From Vibrio sp. JPW-9-11-11 (lineage in GTDB: Bacteria; Pseudomonadota; Gammaproteobacteria; Enterobacterales; Vibrionaceae), in contig NZ_SZQJ01000036.1 in assembly GCF_013369335.1 (NCBI RefSeq), forward strand, positions 248,001 to 312,000: 64,000 bases of DNA, read 5' to 3'. Both the position numbers and the translations under genes were made by a program. The notes below the pieces were generated by a model. It saw only the letters and a list, made by a program, of their open reading frames with translations. It was not told where the DNA came from and did no database searches. Positions 35,480 through 43,649 of this stretch are shown one piece after another. Numbering within the stretch: position 1 is the first letter of the stretch; the number at the start of each line of letters is the position of its first letter.

Positions 35480-36136
35480 ATGCTCAATATGAACTTGTCT
35501 CAGCGAGTCGTCGTCAACACCGCAGAGATGGAATGGGTCGCCAGCCCGTCAAAAGGAGTATGGCGAAAGCCACTCGAGCGAGAAGCGGCAGAATCAGGAC
35601 ACACCACTAGCATTGTTCGTTATGAAGCTGGCTCTCAGTTTCAAACGCACCTTCACCCTATGGGTGAGGAGATCTTCGTATTGGCAGGCGTGTTTTCAGA
35701 TGAGCATGGCGACTACCCAGCGGGGACCTACTTGCGCAATCCACCAGGCAGCCACCACGCACCTTTCAGCCGTCACGGCTGCGATATTCTAGTCAAGCTC
35801 AATCAGTTTGATTCGCGCGATTTAGCGACGGTGAGAGTCGATACTCACAAGCAAAGCTGGTTACCCGGCATAGGCGGATTAGAGGTTATGCCTCTGCATG
35901 AATTTGAACATGAGCATGTGGCATTGGTTAAATGGCCGGCAGGAGAGAAATTCCAGCCGCATCGTCACTTTGGTGGCGAGGAGATACTTGTCCTGTCTGG
36001 TGAATTTGCCGACGAGCACGGGCGCTATCCAGTAGGCAGTTGGATACGCAGTCCACACATGAGTGAGCATCTTCCCTACGTCGACCAACCGACAGTGATT
36101 CTAGTGAAAACAGGTCATCTGCCGGTTGATTTATAG
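35480..36136 (+). CDS. Two-domain ChrR-like cupin protein
   Basis: 218 residues with two tandem cupins: THLHPMGEEIFVLAGVFSDEHG (first) and PHRHFGGEEILVLSGEFADEHG (second), each followed by G-YLRNPPGS-H or G-WIRSPHMS-H. The His/His/Glu/His sets should bind metal. It resembles the C-terminal cupin of the anti-sigma factor ChrR but lacks the zinc-binding anti-sigma domain, so it is not itself an anti-sigma factor. GGGAGAG precedes the start. Confidence 0.82.
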   Translation: MLNMNLSQRVVVNTAEMEWVASPSKGVWRKPLEREAAESGHTTSIVRYEAGSQFQTHLHPMGEEIFVLAGVFSDEHGDYPAGTYLRNPPGSHHAPFSRHGCDILVKLNQFDSRDLATVRVDTHKQSWLPGIGGLEVMPLHEFEHEHVALVKWPAGEKFQPHRHFGGEEILVLSGEFADEHGRYPVGSWIRSPHMSEHLPYVDQPTVILVKTGHLPVDL

Positions 36137-36149
36137 TGGTCTGCAACGG

Positions 36150-36881
36150 TTAGCGTCCGCCTGCAAGGTCGATAAACGATCCGGTAACATACGAAGCTTC
36201 ATCACCAAGCAACCACGCAATCGCACTCGCCACTTCTTCAGGGGTCCCCCCTCGTTTCAATGGAAGTTGCGCGGCGAGCCTGTCGACCCTATCTGGCTCT
36301 CCACCGTCGGCGTGCATATCGGTGTAAATACACCCAGGCCGAACGGCATTAACGCGAATGCCGTGTTCGGCAAGTTCAAGAGAAAGCCCCTTAGTCAATG
36401 AGTCCATCGCCCCTTTTGATGCGGCGTAGTCGACATACTCAAAAGGTGCTCCGGTTCTTGAAGCCGCCGAGGAAACATTCACTATCGCTCCCGGTGCATT
36501 GAGCTGTTTAATAAAAGCTTGGCAACACAAAAAGCAACTGATCACGTTGGCGTTCAGCACACGTTGAAAACGCTCAGCATCAATATCGACTAGTTTAGAC
36601 TGCCTAAATAGTATGCCCGCATTGTTGACTAGGTGTGTCACTGTGCCGTACTTATCTCGGGTGGCCGAAAACATCGCTTCGACCTGCTGTTGGTTTGAGA
36701 CATCCGCCTGATACGCAAAAGCTCGCCCACCCGATGCCAAGATGTCAGAGACCACCTGCTGCGCAGTGGCCTGGTTGGCGCGATAATTGACACAAACCGC
36801 ATATCCTAGGTCAGCTAGGCGTTTCGCAGTGGCGGCGCCAATCCCCCGACCAGCTCCGGTAACAATAACCACTTTGTCCAT
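36150..36881 (-). CDS. SDR-family oxidoreductase
   Basis: About 243 residues from MDKVVIVTGAGRGIG (AGAGGAA upstream). Rossmann TGxxxGxG, NNAG at the end of beta-4, catalytic Ser in VSSAAS and YxxxK in YVDYAASKGA, and PGCIYTDMHADGGEP. NAD(P)-dependent; FabG-like sequence but no fatty-acid context. The LysR gene upstream in the same direction may control it. Confidence 0.88.
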   Translation of the reverse strand: MDKVVIVTGAGRGIGAATAKRLADLGYAVCVNYRANQATAQQVVSDILASGGRAFAYQADVSNQQQVEAMFSATRDKYGTVTHLVNNAGILFRQSKLVDIDAERFQRVLNANVISCFLCCQAFIKQLNAPGAIVNVSSAASRTGAPFEYVDYAASKGAMDSLTKGLSLELAEHGIRVNAVRPGCIYTDMHADGGEPDRVDRLAAQLPLKRGGTPEEVASAIAWLLGDEASYVTGSFIDLAGGR

Positions 36882-36915
36882 TTTTATTCCTCTAATTCGC
36901 GCTAAGTCCAACTGC

Positions 36916-36928
36916 TTTACAGTGTAAA
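36916..36928. other. parS2 site (overlaps the end of the lysR-type gene)
   Basis: TTTACAGTGTAAA, perfect match. It includes the TAA stop and last codons of the LysR-family gene and lies 34 bases before the SDR start. Confidence 0.85.
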
Positions 36929-37822
36929 GTGCCTTGGGTTTTGCATCTTTTCAACACCAATCAGTAGACGTTCAATAAGCAGGCTCAACGCTTTGGGTTG
37001 ATAACGGCGCTGTTTATAAACCAGATAGGCTTGCCTAACCCCACGCTGATATTGCGGTAACACGCGTACAAGGTTCATATGCGGGTGAACATGACGAAAT
37101 GGCAGAGCGGCAACTCCAAGACCTTTCTCTACCGCACCACATACTGCCATGATGTCATTAACGATCAATTTGGGTTTAACGCTGATTACATCGATCAACT
37201 GCTCTTGCTCAAAGACAGAAATATCGAGCGCGTGGTCGACGCTCACCCAATCTAGCTTGCTCAGCGCGGTAAGGTCAGCAATTTCGCCCACGCGTTCCAA
37301 GTATTCCGGGCAGGCAAAGAACCCTTGATGGGCTTTGAACAAGGGCCGCGCGATCATCTCATCCAAATCAGCCAAATCGAACGTCATCAGCAAGTCTCTG
37401 TCTGTTTGTGGCACGGCTTGCTCTTGGCTAAGCACCAGATCGAGCGAAACGTGTGGGAAATCAGCCAGAAACTGCTCAACCACTTCGCCGACAAACGCGC
37501 GGTAAAAGTTATGCGGAATGGCCAGCTTGATTTTCCCAGACACAGCTTGAGTGTCACTGAGCATTTGACCAAAGCCAACTTCTATTGATTCCATACCACT
37601 CTTTAGCTGCTCAAAGGCTTCTAGGCCACTTTGGGTGGCCACTAGCTCCCTACCCCTCTTTTCTAACAAACGACTGCCTAGACGTTGCTCAAGAGCAGAT
37701 AAGCGGCGCGACATGGTCGAAACGGGCAGTTGCAGTTTTTTCGATGCCGCGAGTAGCGATCCCTGTTCGACCACCGAACAGAACAAATAGAGATCATCAA
37801 TATTTCCAAATATGGAACTCAT
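36917..37822 (-). CDS. LysR-family transcriptional regulator
   Basis: About 301 residues from MSSIFGNIDDLYLFCSVVEQGSLLAASKKLQLPVSTMSRRLSALEQRLG region (first ~60 residues are the winged helix). The rest is the periplasmic-binding-like effector domain (SGKIKLAIPHNFYRAFVGEV, LPFRHVHPHMNLVRVLPQY). Same strand as the SDR gene, divergent from the DUF2798 gene. Confidence 0.88.
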   Translation of the reverse strand: MSSIFGNIDDLYLFCSVVEQGSLLAASKKLQLPVSTMSRRLSALEQRLGSRLLEKRGRELVATQSGLEAFEQLKSGMESIEVGFGQMLSDTQAVSGKIKLAIPHNFYRAFVGEVVEQFLADFPHVSLDLVLSQEQAVPQTDRDLLMTFDLADLDEMIARPLFKAHQGFFACPEYLERVGEIADLTALSKLDWVSVDHALDISVFEQEQLIDVISVKPKLIVNDIMAVCGAVEKGLGVAALPFRHVHPHMNLVRVLPQYQRGVRQAYLVYKQRRYQPKALSLLIERLLIGVEKMQNPRHFTL

Positions 37823-37904
37823 GCTTCTAAACCTGCCTATATTTCTCACTATTGAATGGTTATATCCTATTTCTCAACCAAACAACAACCGCTAAGGAAA
37901 AACC

Positions 37905-38141
37905 ATGAGTCGCAAACAATTTTGGATTACTGCCCTGCTGTCATCCTTCACTATGGCGCTGTTTATGTCGGGGCTGATTTCGGGGTATCGTCTCGGCTTT
38001 AGTAGTGAGTGGCCGGCAATCTGGCGCGACAGTTTTGTTCTCGCATGGCCAGTTGCATTGACCTTAAATCTCACGGTTCTGCCGCAAATACGCAAACTAT
38101 CCAGTTGGTTAGCCGGTACAAACCCGGTTTCGCAGGCATAA
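37905..38141 (+). CDS. DUF2798 small membrane protein
   Basis: 78 residues with two membrane helices (FWITALLSSFTMALFMSGLISG and AWPVALTLNLTVLP) separated by WRDSFV. The two-helix FxMS/AWPVA pattern defines DUF2798. Function unknown. Divergent from the LysR gene and possibly controlled by it. Followed by a strong terminator. Confidence 0.82.
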   Translation: MSRKQFWITALLSSFTMALFMSGLISGYRLGFSSEWPAIWRDSFVLAWPVALTLNLTVLPQIRKLSSWLAGTNPVSQA

Positions 38142-38168
38142 AAAAACCGAGCCAAGCTCGGTTTTTCG
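38140..38168. terminator. Bidirectional rho-independent terminator
   Basis: AAAAAACCGAGC-CAA-GCTCGGTTTTT, between the convergent DUF2798 and YebC-family genes. Confidence 0.9.
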
Positions 38169-38185
38169 TTTAACTGTTTACGCTC

Positions 38186-38902
38186 TTACAGCTCAGCGTT
38201 GTGGTAAACCTGCTGAACATCATCACAGTCGTCAAGCATATCCAAGAACTTTTGGAACTTCTCCGCATCTTCACCTGAAACTGGCGTGTGCGTTTGAGGC
38301 ACGAAAGTGATTTCTTCAACGTCTAACGTCAGATCAGGGAATGCCGCATTAAGCGCTGTTTTGGTCTTGAAGAATTCAGTGTGAGGCGCAAATACCGTGA
38401 TCACACCGTCTTCTAACTCAACATCAGTGACGTCTACATCTTCCATCATTAGGGTTTCTAGAATGATTTCGTCATCGTCGCCCTTAAACTGGAACACCGC
38501 TTGGTGATCGAACATGTGAGAAACAGAGCCTTCAACACCAATTTTAGCCCCTGTTTTAACAAAACATTGGCGAACATCTTGGAATGTACGGTTACCGTTG
38601 TCTGTTAGACAGTCAACGATCACGCTCGTACCGCCAGGGCCAAAACCTTCGTAACGTGCTGGTGCGTAGTCTTCACCACCGCCGCCGTTCGCTTTATCGA
38701 TCGCTTTGTCGATAACGTGCGCAGGAACTTGATCCTTTTTAGCTTTTGCGATCAGGTGTTTTAACGACAAGTTCATGTCTGGGTCTGAACCACCATTTTT
38801 CGCGCACATGTAAATTTCTTTACCGTATTTGGAATAAACTTTAATTTTTGCGCCAGCAGTTTTTGCCATTGAGGCTTTGCGCACTTCAAAACTTCTTCCC
38901 AT
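38186..38902 (-). CDS. YebC/PmpR-family DNA-binding regulatory protein
   Basis: 238 residues: N-terminal [27 protein letters not shown], central [32 protein letters not shown] helices, the family motif [18 protein letters not shown], and an acidic C-terminus. It is the YeeN-like branch. Family members bind DNA and affect quorum sensing or help ribosomes at difficult stretches. The same gene is found near the chromosome-2 origin of V. cholerae as I recall it. Confidence 0.92.
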   Translation of the reverse strand: MGRSFEVRKASMAKTAGAKIKVYSKYGKEIYMCAKNGGSDPDMNLSLKHLIAKAKKDQVPAHVIDKAIDKANGGGGEDYAPARYEGFGPGGTSVIVDCLTDNGNRTFQDVRQCFVKTGAKIGVEGSVSHMFDHQAVFQFKGDDDEIILETLMMEDVDVTDVELEDGVITVFAPHTEFFKTKTALNAAFPDLTLDVEEITFVPQTHTPVSGEDAEKFQKFLDMLDDCDDVQQVYHNAEL

Positions 38903-38994
38903 CGGGATGTTCTCTCTAATTCAATTTAACGCGGAAGATTCTAGCAAAATACGAGCGCTTTTCAATTTCTCGCCTTGCAGAGGAAAAAGGCGCG

Positions 38995-39204
38995 TTACGC
39001 CACGCCCATTACTCGTTTGTATTTTTCGACAGACTCCAAGAATGAGGCTTTTTCATCAGCGTCGGTAATTTTGTCCGCTTGCTGATCGATTTCATCAGGC
39101 ATAGCCTTCGCTTCTCGGAGTTTCCAGACCAAAAACGACGCTTGCTTATCAAGCTCAATTTTGTTCTTCTCGCTCGGTGGAAGAGTAGACAAGTTGATCG
39201 ACAT
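38995..39204 (-). CDS. Small conserved protein (DUF3283-like)
   Basis: 69 residues, MSINLSTLPPSEKNKIELDKQASFLVWKLREAK..., charged and helical, no signal peptide. It matches my memory of the vibrio DUF3283 family. Function unknown. Confidence 0.7.
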   Translation of the reverse strand: MSINLSTLPPSEKNKIELDKQASFLVWKLREAKAMPDEIDQQADKITDADEKASFLESVEKYKRVMGVA

Positions 39205-39307
39205 ACCTTGGCTCTAATCTGTAAAAATAAGGAGTGAGAATATACCACACCGAAGTCGGTTATAGTGAGCCAATCTCAGTATGTGTCGCAGATTAGATCA
39301 AAAAAAT

Positions 39308-39342
39308 GGCAAAAATAAAGGGTGGCTTTCCAATGCCACCCT
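39308..39342 (-). terminator. Terminator of the 65-aa gene
   Basis: On the minus strand AGGGTGGC ... GCCACCCT is followed by TTATTTTT, 26 bases after the stop at 39368. Confidence 0.8.
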
Positions 39343-39367
39343 CTCGTATTCGTCTTAGTAGGTCGAA

Positions 39368-39565
39368 CTAGTGCAAAATGCCCAGCTCTTTCGCCTCTTC
39401 GATTGTCAATCCGCTTTCTCGTATCTCTCGCAGAGCTTCGATGCGACGACGAGCTTCGGCAGATTTGACACCTTTAGAGGGCGCTTTTGACTCAACTTCT
39501 TCCGTGAAGTCCCAGTTACTCGCGATCTTACTCATTTCATCATGGTCAATAGAATTAATGGACAT
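39368..39565 (-). CDS. Small conserved hypothetical protein, 65 aa
   Basis: MSINSIDHDEMSKIASNWDF... then a basic helix (EARRRIEALREIRESG) and an acidic end (LTIEEAKELGILH). A perfect GGAGGTG stands 5 bases ahead of this ATG and decides the start. Its own terminator follows. No recognised domain; the basic helix could bind nucleic acid. Confidence 0.7.
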   Translation of the reverse strand: MSINSIDHDEMSKIASNWDFTEEVESKAPSKGVKSAEARRRIEALREIRESGLTIEEAKELGILH

Positions 39566-39895
39566 AATCACCTCCGAACAAACCATGCTAGGGACGCTTA
39601 ATCTGTAGCAAAATCTATCGTCCCTTGTTAAGAATTTTAGCTCTATAATGTGATAGTGCTAATAGTTCGATGACTCTTATTGTTTTTTGTATAAATAACT
39701 TTTGCCTCCCCCTCGATGGCGAAGTACATTTAAAAGATTACCCCTACACAAATGAAGGCGATCAGCGTCTCATTTTCCCCCTCGAGCATTGGAGCTAAAC
39801 CCGTTGCTTTGCAGCGACACCGCTTAGTCTAAAGTGGCAAACTTCTCAAATCACAACCAAGCTATACCATAGACACCATTAGCCATGGAGACACT
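39566..39895. other. Intergenic region upstream of the rctB-adjacent gene
   Basis: 330 bp between divergent genes. A TATAAT hexamer near 39643 could be a -10 box. No further gene, repeat or RNA is visible. Confidence 0.35.
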
Positions 39896-40375
39896 ATGAC
39901 CTCCCCAGCGATTGAAGATTGGTTTGAGCAACTCAACCAGTGGCACCGAGAGCGGAAGCATGATCAAGTGTCTGTTTTGGAACAGCTATTACTCACGACC
40001 CCAGAAGCGTTATGGTCATGTCCAAACCAGGCGATAACCAAACGAGCGCTCCCGATGTGGTTCGACGCGTGCCTGAGGCTTTACCTGCACTACCGAAATG
40101 ATGTCCCACAACGCGCCTACTCTTTTGTACAGCTCGCTTATGGCCGACTTCAACAACTTGCCGGTGACGCGAGTTGTGAAATAGCGATAAGACACTGGGC
40201 AACTCAACGCATACAACATTTGGCAGTGTTGAGTCTCGAGTTTTGTCAGCAACAGAACAGTGAACAATGGCGGAAAGAGTCTCAGCAGTTGATCGACAAT
40301 CATGTGCTCTTTATGCAGAAACTGGCTTGGAATGAAGTACGAAACGATGATCAAGGGAGCGTTCAACACCATTAA
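39896..40375 (+). CDS. Hypothetical protein next to rctB, 159 aa
   Basis: MTSPAIEDWFEQLNQWHRERKHDQVSVLEQLL..., rich in Trp, Gln and His and predicted all-helical, without signal or membrane segments. I do not recognise a family. GGAG precedes the start. It converges on rctB. Its coding DNA contains two RctB-type 12-mers (39956 and 40343), and an inverted pair of 12-mers follows 14 bases after the stop, so the DNA itself may matter for origin control. Confidence 0.7.
   Translation: MTSPAIEDWFEQLNQWHRERKHDQVSVLEQLLLTTPEALWSCPNQAITKRALPMWFDACLRLYLHYRNDVPQRAYSFVQLAYGRLQQLAGDASCEIAIRHWATQRIQHLAVLSLEFCQQQNSEQWRKESQQLIDNHVLFMQKLAWNEVRNDDQGSVQHH
39956..39967 (+). repeat. RctB-type 12-mer inside coding sequence
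   Basis: AAGCATGATCAA, identical to the third iteron of the origin array, with its Dam GATC site; lies in the 159-aa gene. Confidence 0.6.
40343..40354 (+). repeat. RctB-type 12-mer inside coding sequence (near match)
   Basis: AACGATGATCAA, one base from the fourth iteron of the array, near the end of the 159-aa gene. Confidence 0.5.
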
Positions 40376-40389
40376 CGGCGATCGCAAGC

Positions 40390-40421
40390 AACAATGATCA
40401 ATATCGACCTTGATCATTGTT
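40390..40421. repeat. Inverted pair of RctB-type 12-mers
   Basis: AACAATGATCAA and its exact reverse complement TTGATCATTGTT are separated by 8 bases. Both carry GATC. The same 12-mer occurs at 43135 (direct) and 43481 (inverted) in the origin. In RNA it would form a 12-bp hairpin just after the 159-aa gene, but without a T-tract. Confidence 0.65.
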
Positions 40422-40449
40422 CCAATGAAGTGAACTAATACGTTGAATT

Positions 40450-40480
40450 TTTGGCAAAAAAAAGCGAGTTCAGAGAACTC
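40450..40480 (-). terminator. Rho-independent terminator, minus direction
   Basis: On the minus strand GCGAGTT-CTCTG-AACTCGC is followed by eight T. It lies beyond the rctB terminator, so it would end a separate minus-strand transcript arising from 40.5-40.7 kb, or act as a backup. Confidence 0.6.
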
Positions 40481-40689
40481 GCAAAAAATTCAGAATGAAT
40501 GTAACAATATGAGCCAATCTATCAGGGATAATCCTATCCCTCATTCATCAGAAAGGACAAAAGGTTGTCTATTCGGGATAAATAATAACCAGTTCCCGAG
40601 AGACGATTGTCAGTGGCGTGTCAGGGGAATGTCGTAGGTTTGTGTTTATCGGCGTAGAGTGTAACAAGATGTGAGACCGGGTAACGATA

Positions 40690-40716
40690 AATAAAAAAGC
40701 CAGCAATGTGCTGGCA
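40690..40716 (-). terminator. Terminator of rctB
   Basis: On the minus strand GCCAGCA-CAT-TGCTGGC is followed by TTTTTTATT, 26 bases after the rctB stop. Confidence 0.85.
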
Positions 40717-40741
40717 AATTTAAAGGCTGAATATCGTTCGA

Positions 40742-42712
40742 TCACACGGCGACTTCGTCCAGCGCTCTAAACACAGTCTCATCCAAGTGACCTTCAAACA
40801 CCTGTTTGCACACTTTCCGCCTTACCGCTAAACCCGCGATCAGCCGCTCAATCGACAGATGTTTGTTTTCACTCTGACTGTTGTACAACTCCACCATTTT
40901 ACTCAATGTTTCATAAGGCACGACATGTTCACCGACACGTAAGTAATCTAGCTTGTCAATTAGCTCCAGACACTCTTCTTGAATCGAGGCATGGGAATGC
41001 CCGGTCATCGCAGCCAACGCTGTTATAGAGCGTTCTAGGGCCACTGAAGAGGTATATTTGGATAGGGTAATGGTAATTTCGTCGGCGTTGATCTCTACCA
41101 GATGTTTACGCTGTTTCACGCGACGGCCTAGTTTACCACGCGGTGAGCGCTCTTTACGTTGGATCGGCTCAAACTCACCATCAATGATCTGAGACATTTC
41201 TTCGAGCTGTTGCTTAGACACCATCTCGTTTCGCAGCGGATTCGGTAGCGTCGGCGCCATATTGCGTTTACCGGCGTTAGTCGTCCGTGCTCGTGAGTAA
41301 CGTAACACCTCTTCCGCATCGCATTTGATGTCAAACTGGTAGTCTTTGATCTTATCTTTTTCGATCTGGGCGGAGATCGTCAGATGGTAGCCCCACAAAT
41401 TGACCACAAAAAATTCGTCCGATCCTTTGTTATCGGACAGCCTTTTCAGCTCGCGGATCAAATCCATTGAGAAGCGACGCCATTCAATATTGCGCGCCAA
41501 TTTCTGATTGAGCTCGCTCAGGAGCATCGAGTCGGTATGACGGCGTGACATCCGACTGCGGAAGTAACTGTAAAGCTGGAATACCAAGGTGTGCTGCTTC
41601 AGGATTTCGGGCGGGAACAAGAAGAAATAATCGCGAGTGAGCAGCTCTTCGTAGAACGAAGGTTCCCACACTAGGATATATAGGTTGGGTTTAATGCGAA
41701 TTTCGCCGTCAGCTCCCTCTGTAGGGGCTTCTTCCGATGCAGTAATGGTACGGGCTAAAAATCGGAAACGATCGCTCTTAAAGCCTTCAGGCATGTTCTC
41801 GCTTAACCATCGTCCGGTCAGTTCATGCAGTTGAAAGTCGGTAAACTCGATTCGATCGATACTGTCACGGATTGAATCACGCGCTGGACCACTGTCTTTT
41901 TTACCACGCAGCGACAAAATATCCGTGATGTAGAGCGGAGTTTTATTAGGAACATGTGTACCGTCTAACTGATATTGATGCTGATGATGTTCGTGGTATT
42001 GCACGGTCAACGTAAACAACGCGAACAGCGTCATCAAATCATCAACCGTCATAATATTTTTGGATGATCGAGTTTCGATCACTGCGCGCGTGCCCGAGAT
42101 CGAAACCATGCTTTTCTGATAACTCTTGCGGGTACGGGGTGGCGCGAGCGCTTGATCGATAATGCCCGCCCAATTAGTGGGTGAAACAACGAACTGGTCG
42201 GCTTCGTCTTTCATCGCGGGTGGAGTATTGAGCCCATGTTCGTTCAGCAGGCGTTTATTCACTTGTGTTTGTGCCAGCGCTTTAGAACGTTTCTGTTTCT
42301 CATTTTGTTTGACGGACTCGGTGACTAAGCTTGTTGCCCCTAGCACTGAAATCAGCTGATTTGGATTAACGAAGCGGTGCAGCATGGTTTTGCCTGCTAA
42401 TCCTTCCTCAAAACGAACTGGGATTTGTTGAAACAAACCGATGTTTACAGCCGCGCGCAATCGCTGTTGAATCGCGGCTCGGGTGACTTGCCCATCGGTG
42501 GCGTCGATCAGCTCTGTTGTGGATACCAGACCGTCTTTGCTGCTAAATCCACGTAATGATATCAGGTTCAGAAGTTCAACGATGCTCTTCGTAACGCCTT
42601 TAAAATGTTGGTATTGTTCTATCCAATTGACCGCAGACTCCGACACTTCGAATAAGTGTCCATCCTTGTGGCTTCTTGGCGCTTTGATCAGTCGTTTTTC
42701 TTCAGAGCTCAT
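40742..42712 (-). CDS. rctB: Chromosome 2 replication initiator RctB
   Basis: 656 residues, the normal length of Vibrio RctB. Start MSSEEKRLIKAPRSHKDGHLFEVSESAVNW and following winged-helix segments (TKSIVELLNLISLRGF; VTRAAIQQRLRAAVNIGLF) match the N-terminal domain; the central part (residues ~150-480) holds the iteron-binding and dimerisation region, and a basic stretch (RKERSPRGKLGRRVKQRKH) precedes the C-terminal domain that mediates inhibition by 39-mers. RctB binds 12-mers to open oriCII and 39/29-mers to limit replication. Transcribed away from the origin; its promoter overlaps a 29-mer-like element, as expected for autorepression. Confidence 0.96.
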   Translation of the reverse strand: MSSEEKRLIKAPRSHKDGHLFEVSESAVNWIEQYQHFKGVTKSIVELLNLISLRGFSSKDGLVSTTELIDATDGQVTRAAIQQRLRAAVNIGLFQQIPVRFEEGLAGKTMLHRFVNPNQLISVLGATSLVTESVKQNEKQKRSKALAQTQVNKRLLNEHGLNTPPAMKDEADQFVVSPTNWAGIIDQALAPPRTRKSYQKSMVSISGTRAVIETRSSKNIMTVDDLMTLFALFTLTVQYHEHHQHQYQLDGTHVPNKTPLYITDILSLRGKKDSGPARDSIRDSIDRIEFTDFQLHELTGRWLSENMPEGFKSDRFRFLARTITASEEAPTEGADGEIRIKPNLYILVWEPSFYEELLTRDYFFLFPPEILKQHTLVFQLYSYFRSRMSRRHTDSMLLSELNQKLARNIEWRRFSMDLIRELKRLSDNKGSDEFFVVNLWGYHLTISAQIEKDKIKDYQFDIKCDAEEVLRYSRARTTNAGKRNMAPTLPNPLRNEMVSKQQLEEMSQIIDGEFEPIQRKERSPRGKLGRRVKQRKHLVEINADEITITLSKYTSSVALERSITALAAMTGHSHASIQEECLELIDKLDYLRVGEHVVPYETLSKMVELYNSQSENKHLSIERLIAGLAVRRKVCKQVFEGHLDETVFRALDEVAV

Positions 42713-42734
42713 TATTAGATCCGTGTCACACTAG

Positions 42735-42756
42735 CCGTAATATCGCTATAGTTCCG
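42735..42756 (+). promoter_or_regulatory. 29-mer-like RctB element at the rctB promoter
   Basis: CCGTAA at one end and TTCCG at the other span 22 bases; the two 39-mer-like elements share these ends but span 32 bases. The exact 10-base difference is what separates the 29-mer and 39-mers of V. cholerae. Confidence 0.6.
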
Positions 42757-42759
42757 AAA

Positions 42760-42865
42760 GAATAAAGAAAAAAAGATCATAAATAAAGAAAAACTTATTG
42801 CTTTTAAATAACTGATCTTTTTGATTAATCTGATCTTAATTGATTATATGATCTATTGATCCGAG
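42760..42865. other. DNA unwinding element of oriCII
   Basis: Strongly AT-rich. TGAT occurs at 42813, 42822, 42831, 42841, 42849 and 42857, i.e. six ATCA motifs on the minus strand spaced 8-10 bases. RctB is known to bind such single-stranded ATCA repeats in the opened V. cholerae origin. Confidence 0.75.
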
Positions 42866-42920
42866 GCGACGGGGCTCTATAAGTTATTGTCTTAAAAGAG
42901 TTATTTTTTTTAGTCTTGGA

Positions 42921-43046
42921 AAGCATGATCATGAATATCTCGTAAGCATGATCATTAAGTCACTGAAAGCATGATCAAAAATGCTTGAAACGATGATCAT
43001 TGCAATAACGAATCAATGATCAACGTGATTAAGAAAGCATGATCAT
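42921..43046 (+). repeat. Six-iteron RctB 12-mer array
   Basis: 12-mers start at 42921, 42944, 42967, 42989, 43012 and 43035, all in the same direction, spaced 22-23 bases (about two helical turns). Consensus AAGCATGATCAT, each with a GATC site needed in methylated form for RctB binding (known from V. cholerae). Confidence 0.92.
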
Positions 43047-43060
43047 CATTGCTACACATC

Positions 43061-43069
43061 TTATCCACA
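43061..43069 (+). promoter_or_regulatory. DnaA box
   Basis: TTATCCACA, perfect consensus, 14 bases after the sixth iteron. V. cholerae oriCII also needs one DnaA box beside the array. Confidence 0.85.
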
Positions 43070-43134
43070 GCCGTATGGCGAGTTGTGTCAATTGCCCCTG
43101 CTTGAGCGCGTAATATTCGGCCGATCGGGTCCGA

Positions 43135-43266
43135 AACAATGATCAAGGTGGACACAATAATAGCCGGATTTGCGCCTTACATCACCTGATTTGTGATTCG
43201 AAATGCACGCAGTAAACCGTGTGCGGTGATTGACAGTGGCGACTCGGTTTCTGAAAGCATGATCAT
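43135..43266 (+). repeat. Two direct 12-mers in the rctA-like segment
   Basis: AACAATGATCAA at 43135..43146 and AAGCATGATCAT at 43255..43266, both preceded by C-C/T-GAAA. Confidence 0.7.
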
Positions 43267-43363
43267 GATAGTTTCTTGATATCGCTCTCCCATCGCTTTG
43301 TTGTTCAATTTTTATGACTAGTGGTGGCTGACAGGCATTATCGCTGAGTTCATCTGCTTTTAA

Positions 43364-43395
43364 CCGTAAATTAGACGTCATTTTACATGCTTCCG
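43364..43395 (+). promoter_or_regulatory. 39-mer-like RctB element A
   Basis: CCGTAAATTAG, 16 bases, TTCCG. Shares both ends and spacing with element B at 43650. Confidence 0.55.
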
Positions 43396-43409
43396 GACGC
43401 CGAGAACAC

Positions 43410-43440
43410 TTGATCATTTTTCCGATCTTTGATCATTTCA
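43410..43440 (-). repeat. Two inverted 12-mer-like sites
   Basis: TTGATCATTTTT (43410..43421) and TTGATCATTTCA (43429..43440), i.e. reverse-oriented ATGATCAA cores, directly after 39-mer-like element A. Confidence 0.55.
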
Positions 43441-43480
43441 ACTGACAGTGCTGAAAGCCCTCTGTTTGCCGTTTTATGCC

Positions 43481-43549
43481 TTGATCATTGTTCCATCAGG
43501 CCGATTATTTGCCGAAAGCATGATCATCATGCCACTCATGATCATCGTT
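43481..43549. repeat. Three 12-mers of mixed orientation
   Basis: Inverted TTGATCATTGTT at 43481..43492, direct AAGCATGATCAT at 43516..43527, inverted ATGATCATCGTT at 43538..43549. Confidence 0.65.
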
Positions 43550-43649
43550 CCGTATACCAGAACTATGGCTATCCTAGGATATCGAGCGACTCGCGTCTGC
43601 CTCCGCTTTTGTTCCTTTGCGTATTGCCTTGAAGTTGAAAGTGCACCTG

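Noticed and set aside
35480..36136. ChrR anti-sigma factor
   Set aside because: Only the cupin parts are present; the N-terminal zinc anti-sigma domain is absent and no ECF sigma gene is adjacent.
40443..40637. A 64-codon plus-strand frame beside rctB
   Set aside because: It begins at TTG inside a terminator hairpin, has no ribosome site and no recognisable family pattern.
43108..43133. A third 39-mer-like element CGTAATATT...TCCG
   Set aside because: End-to-end length of 26 bases fits neither the 22-base nor the 32-base class, and the ends are degenerate.
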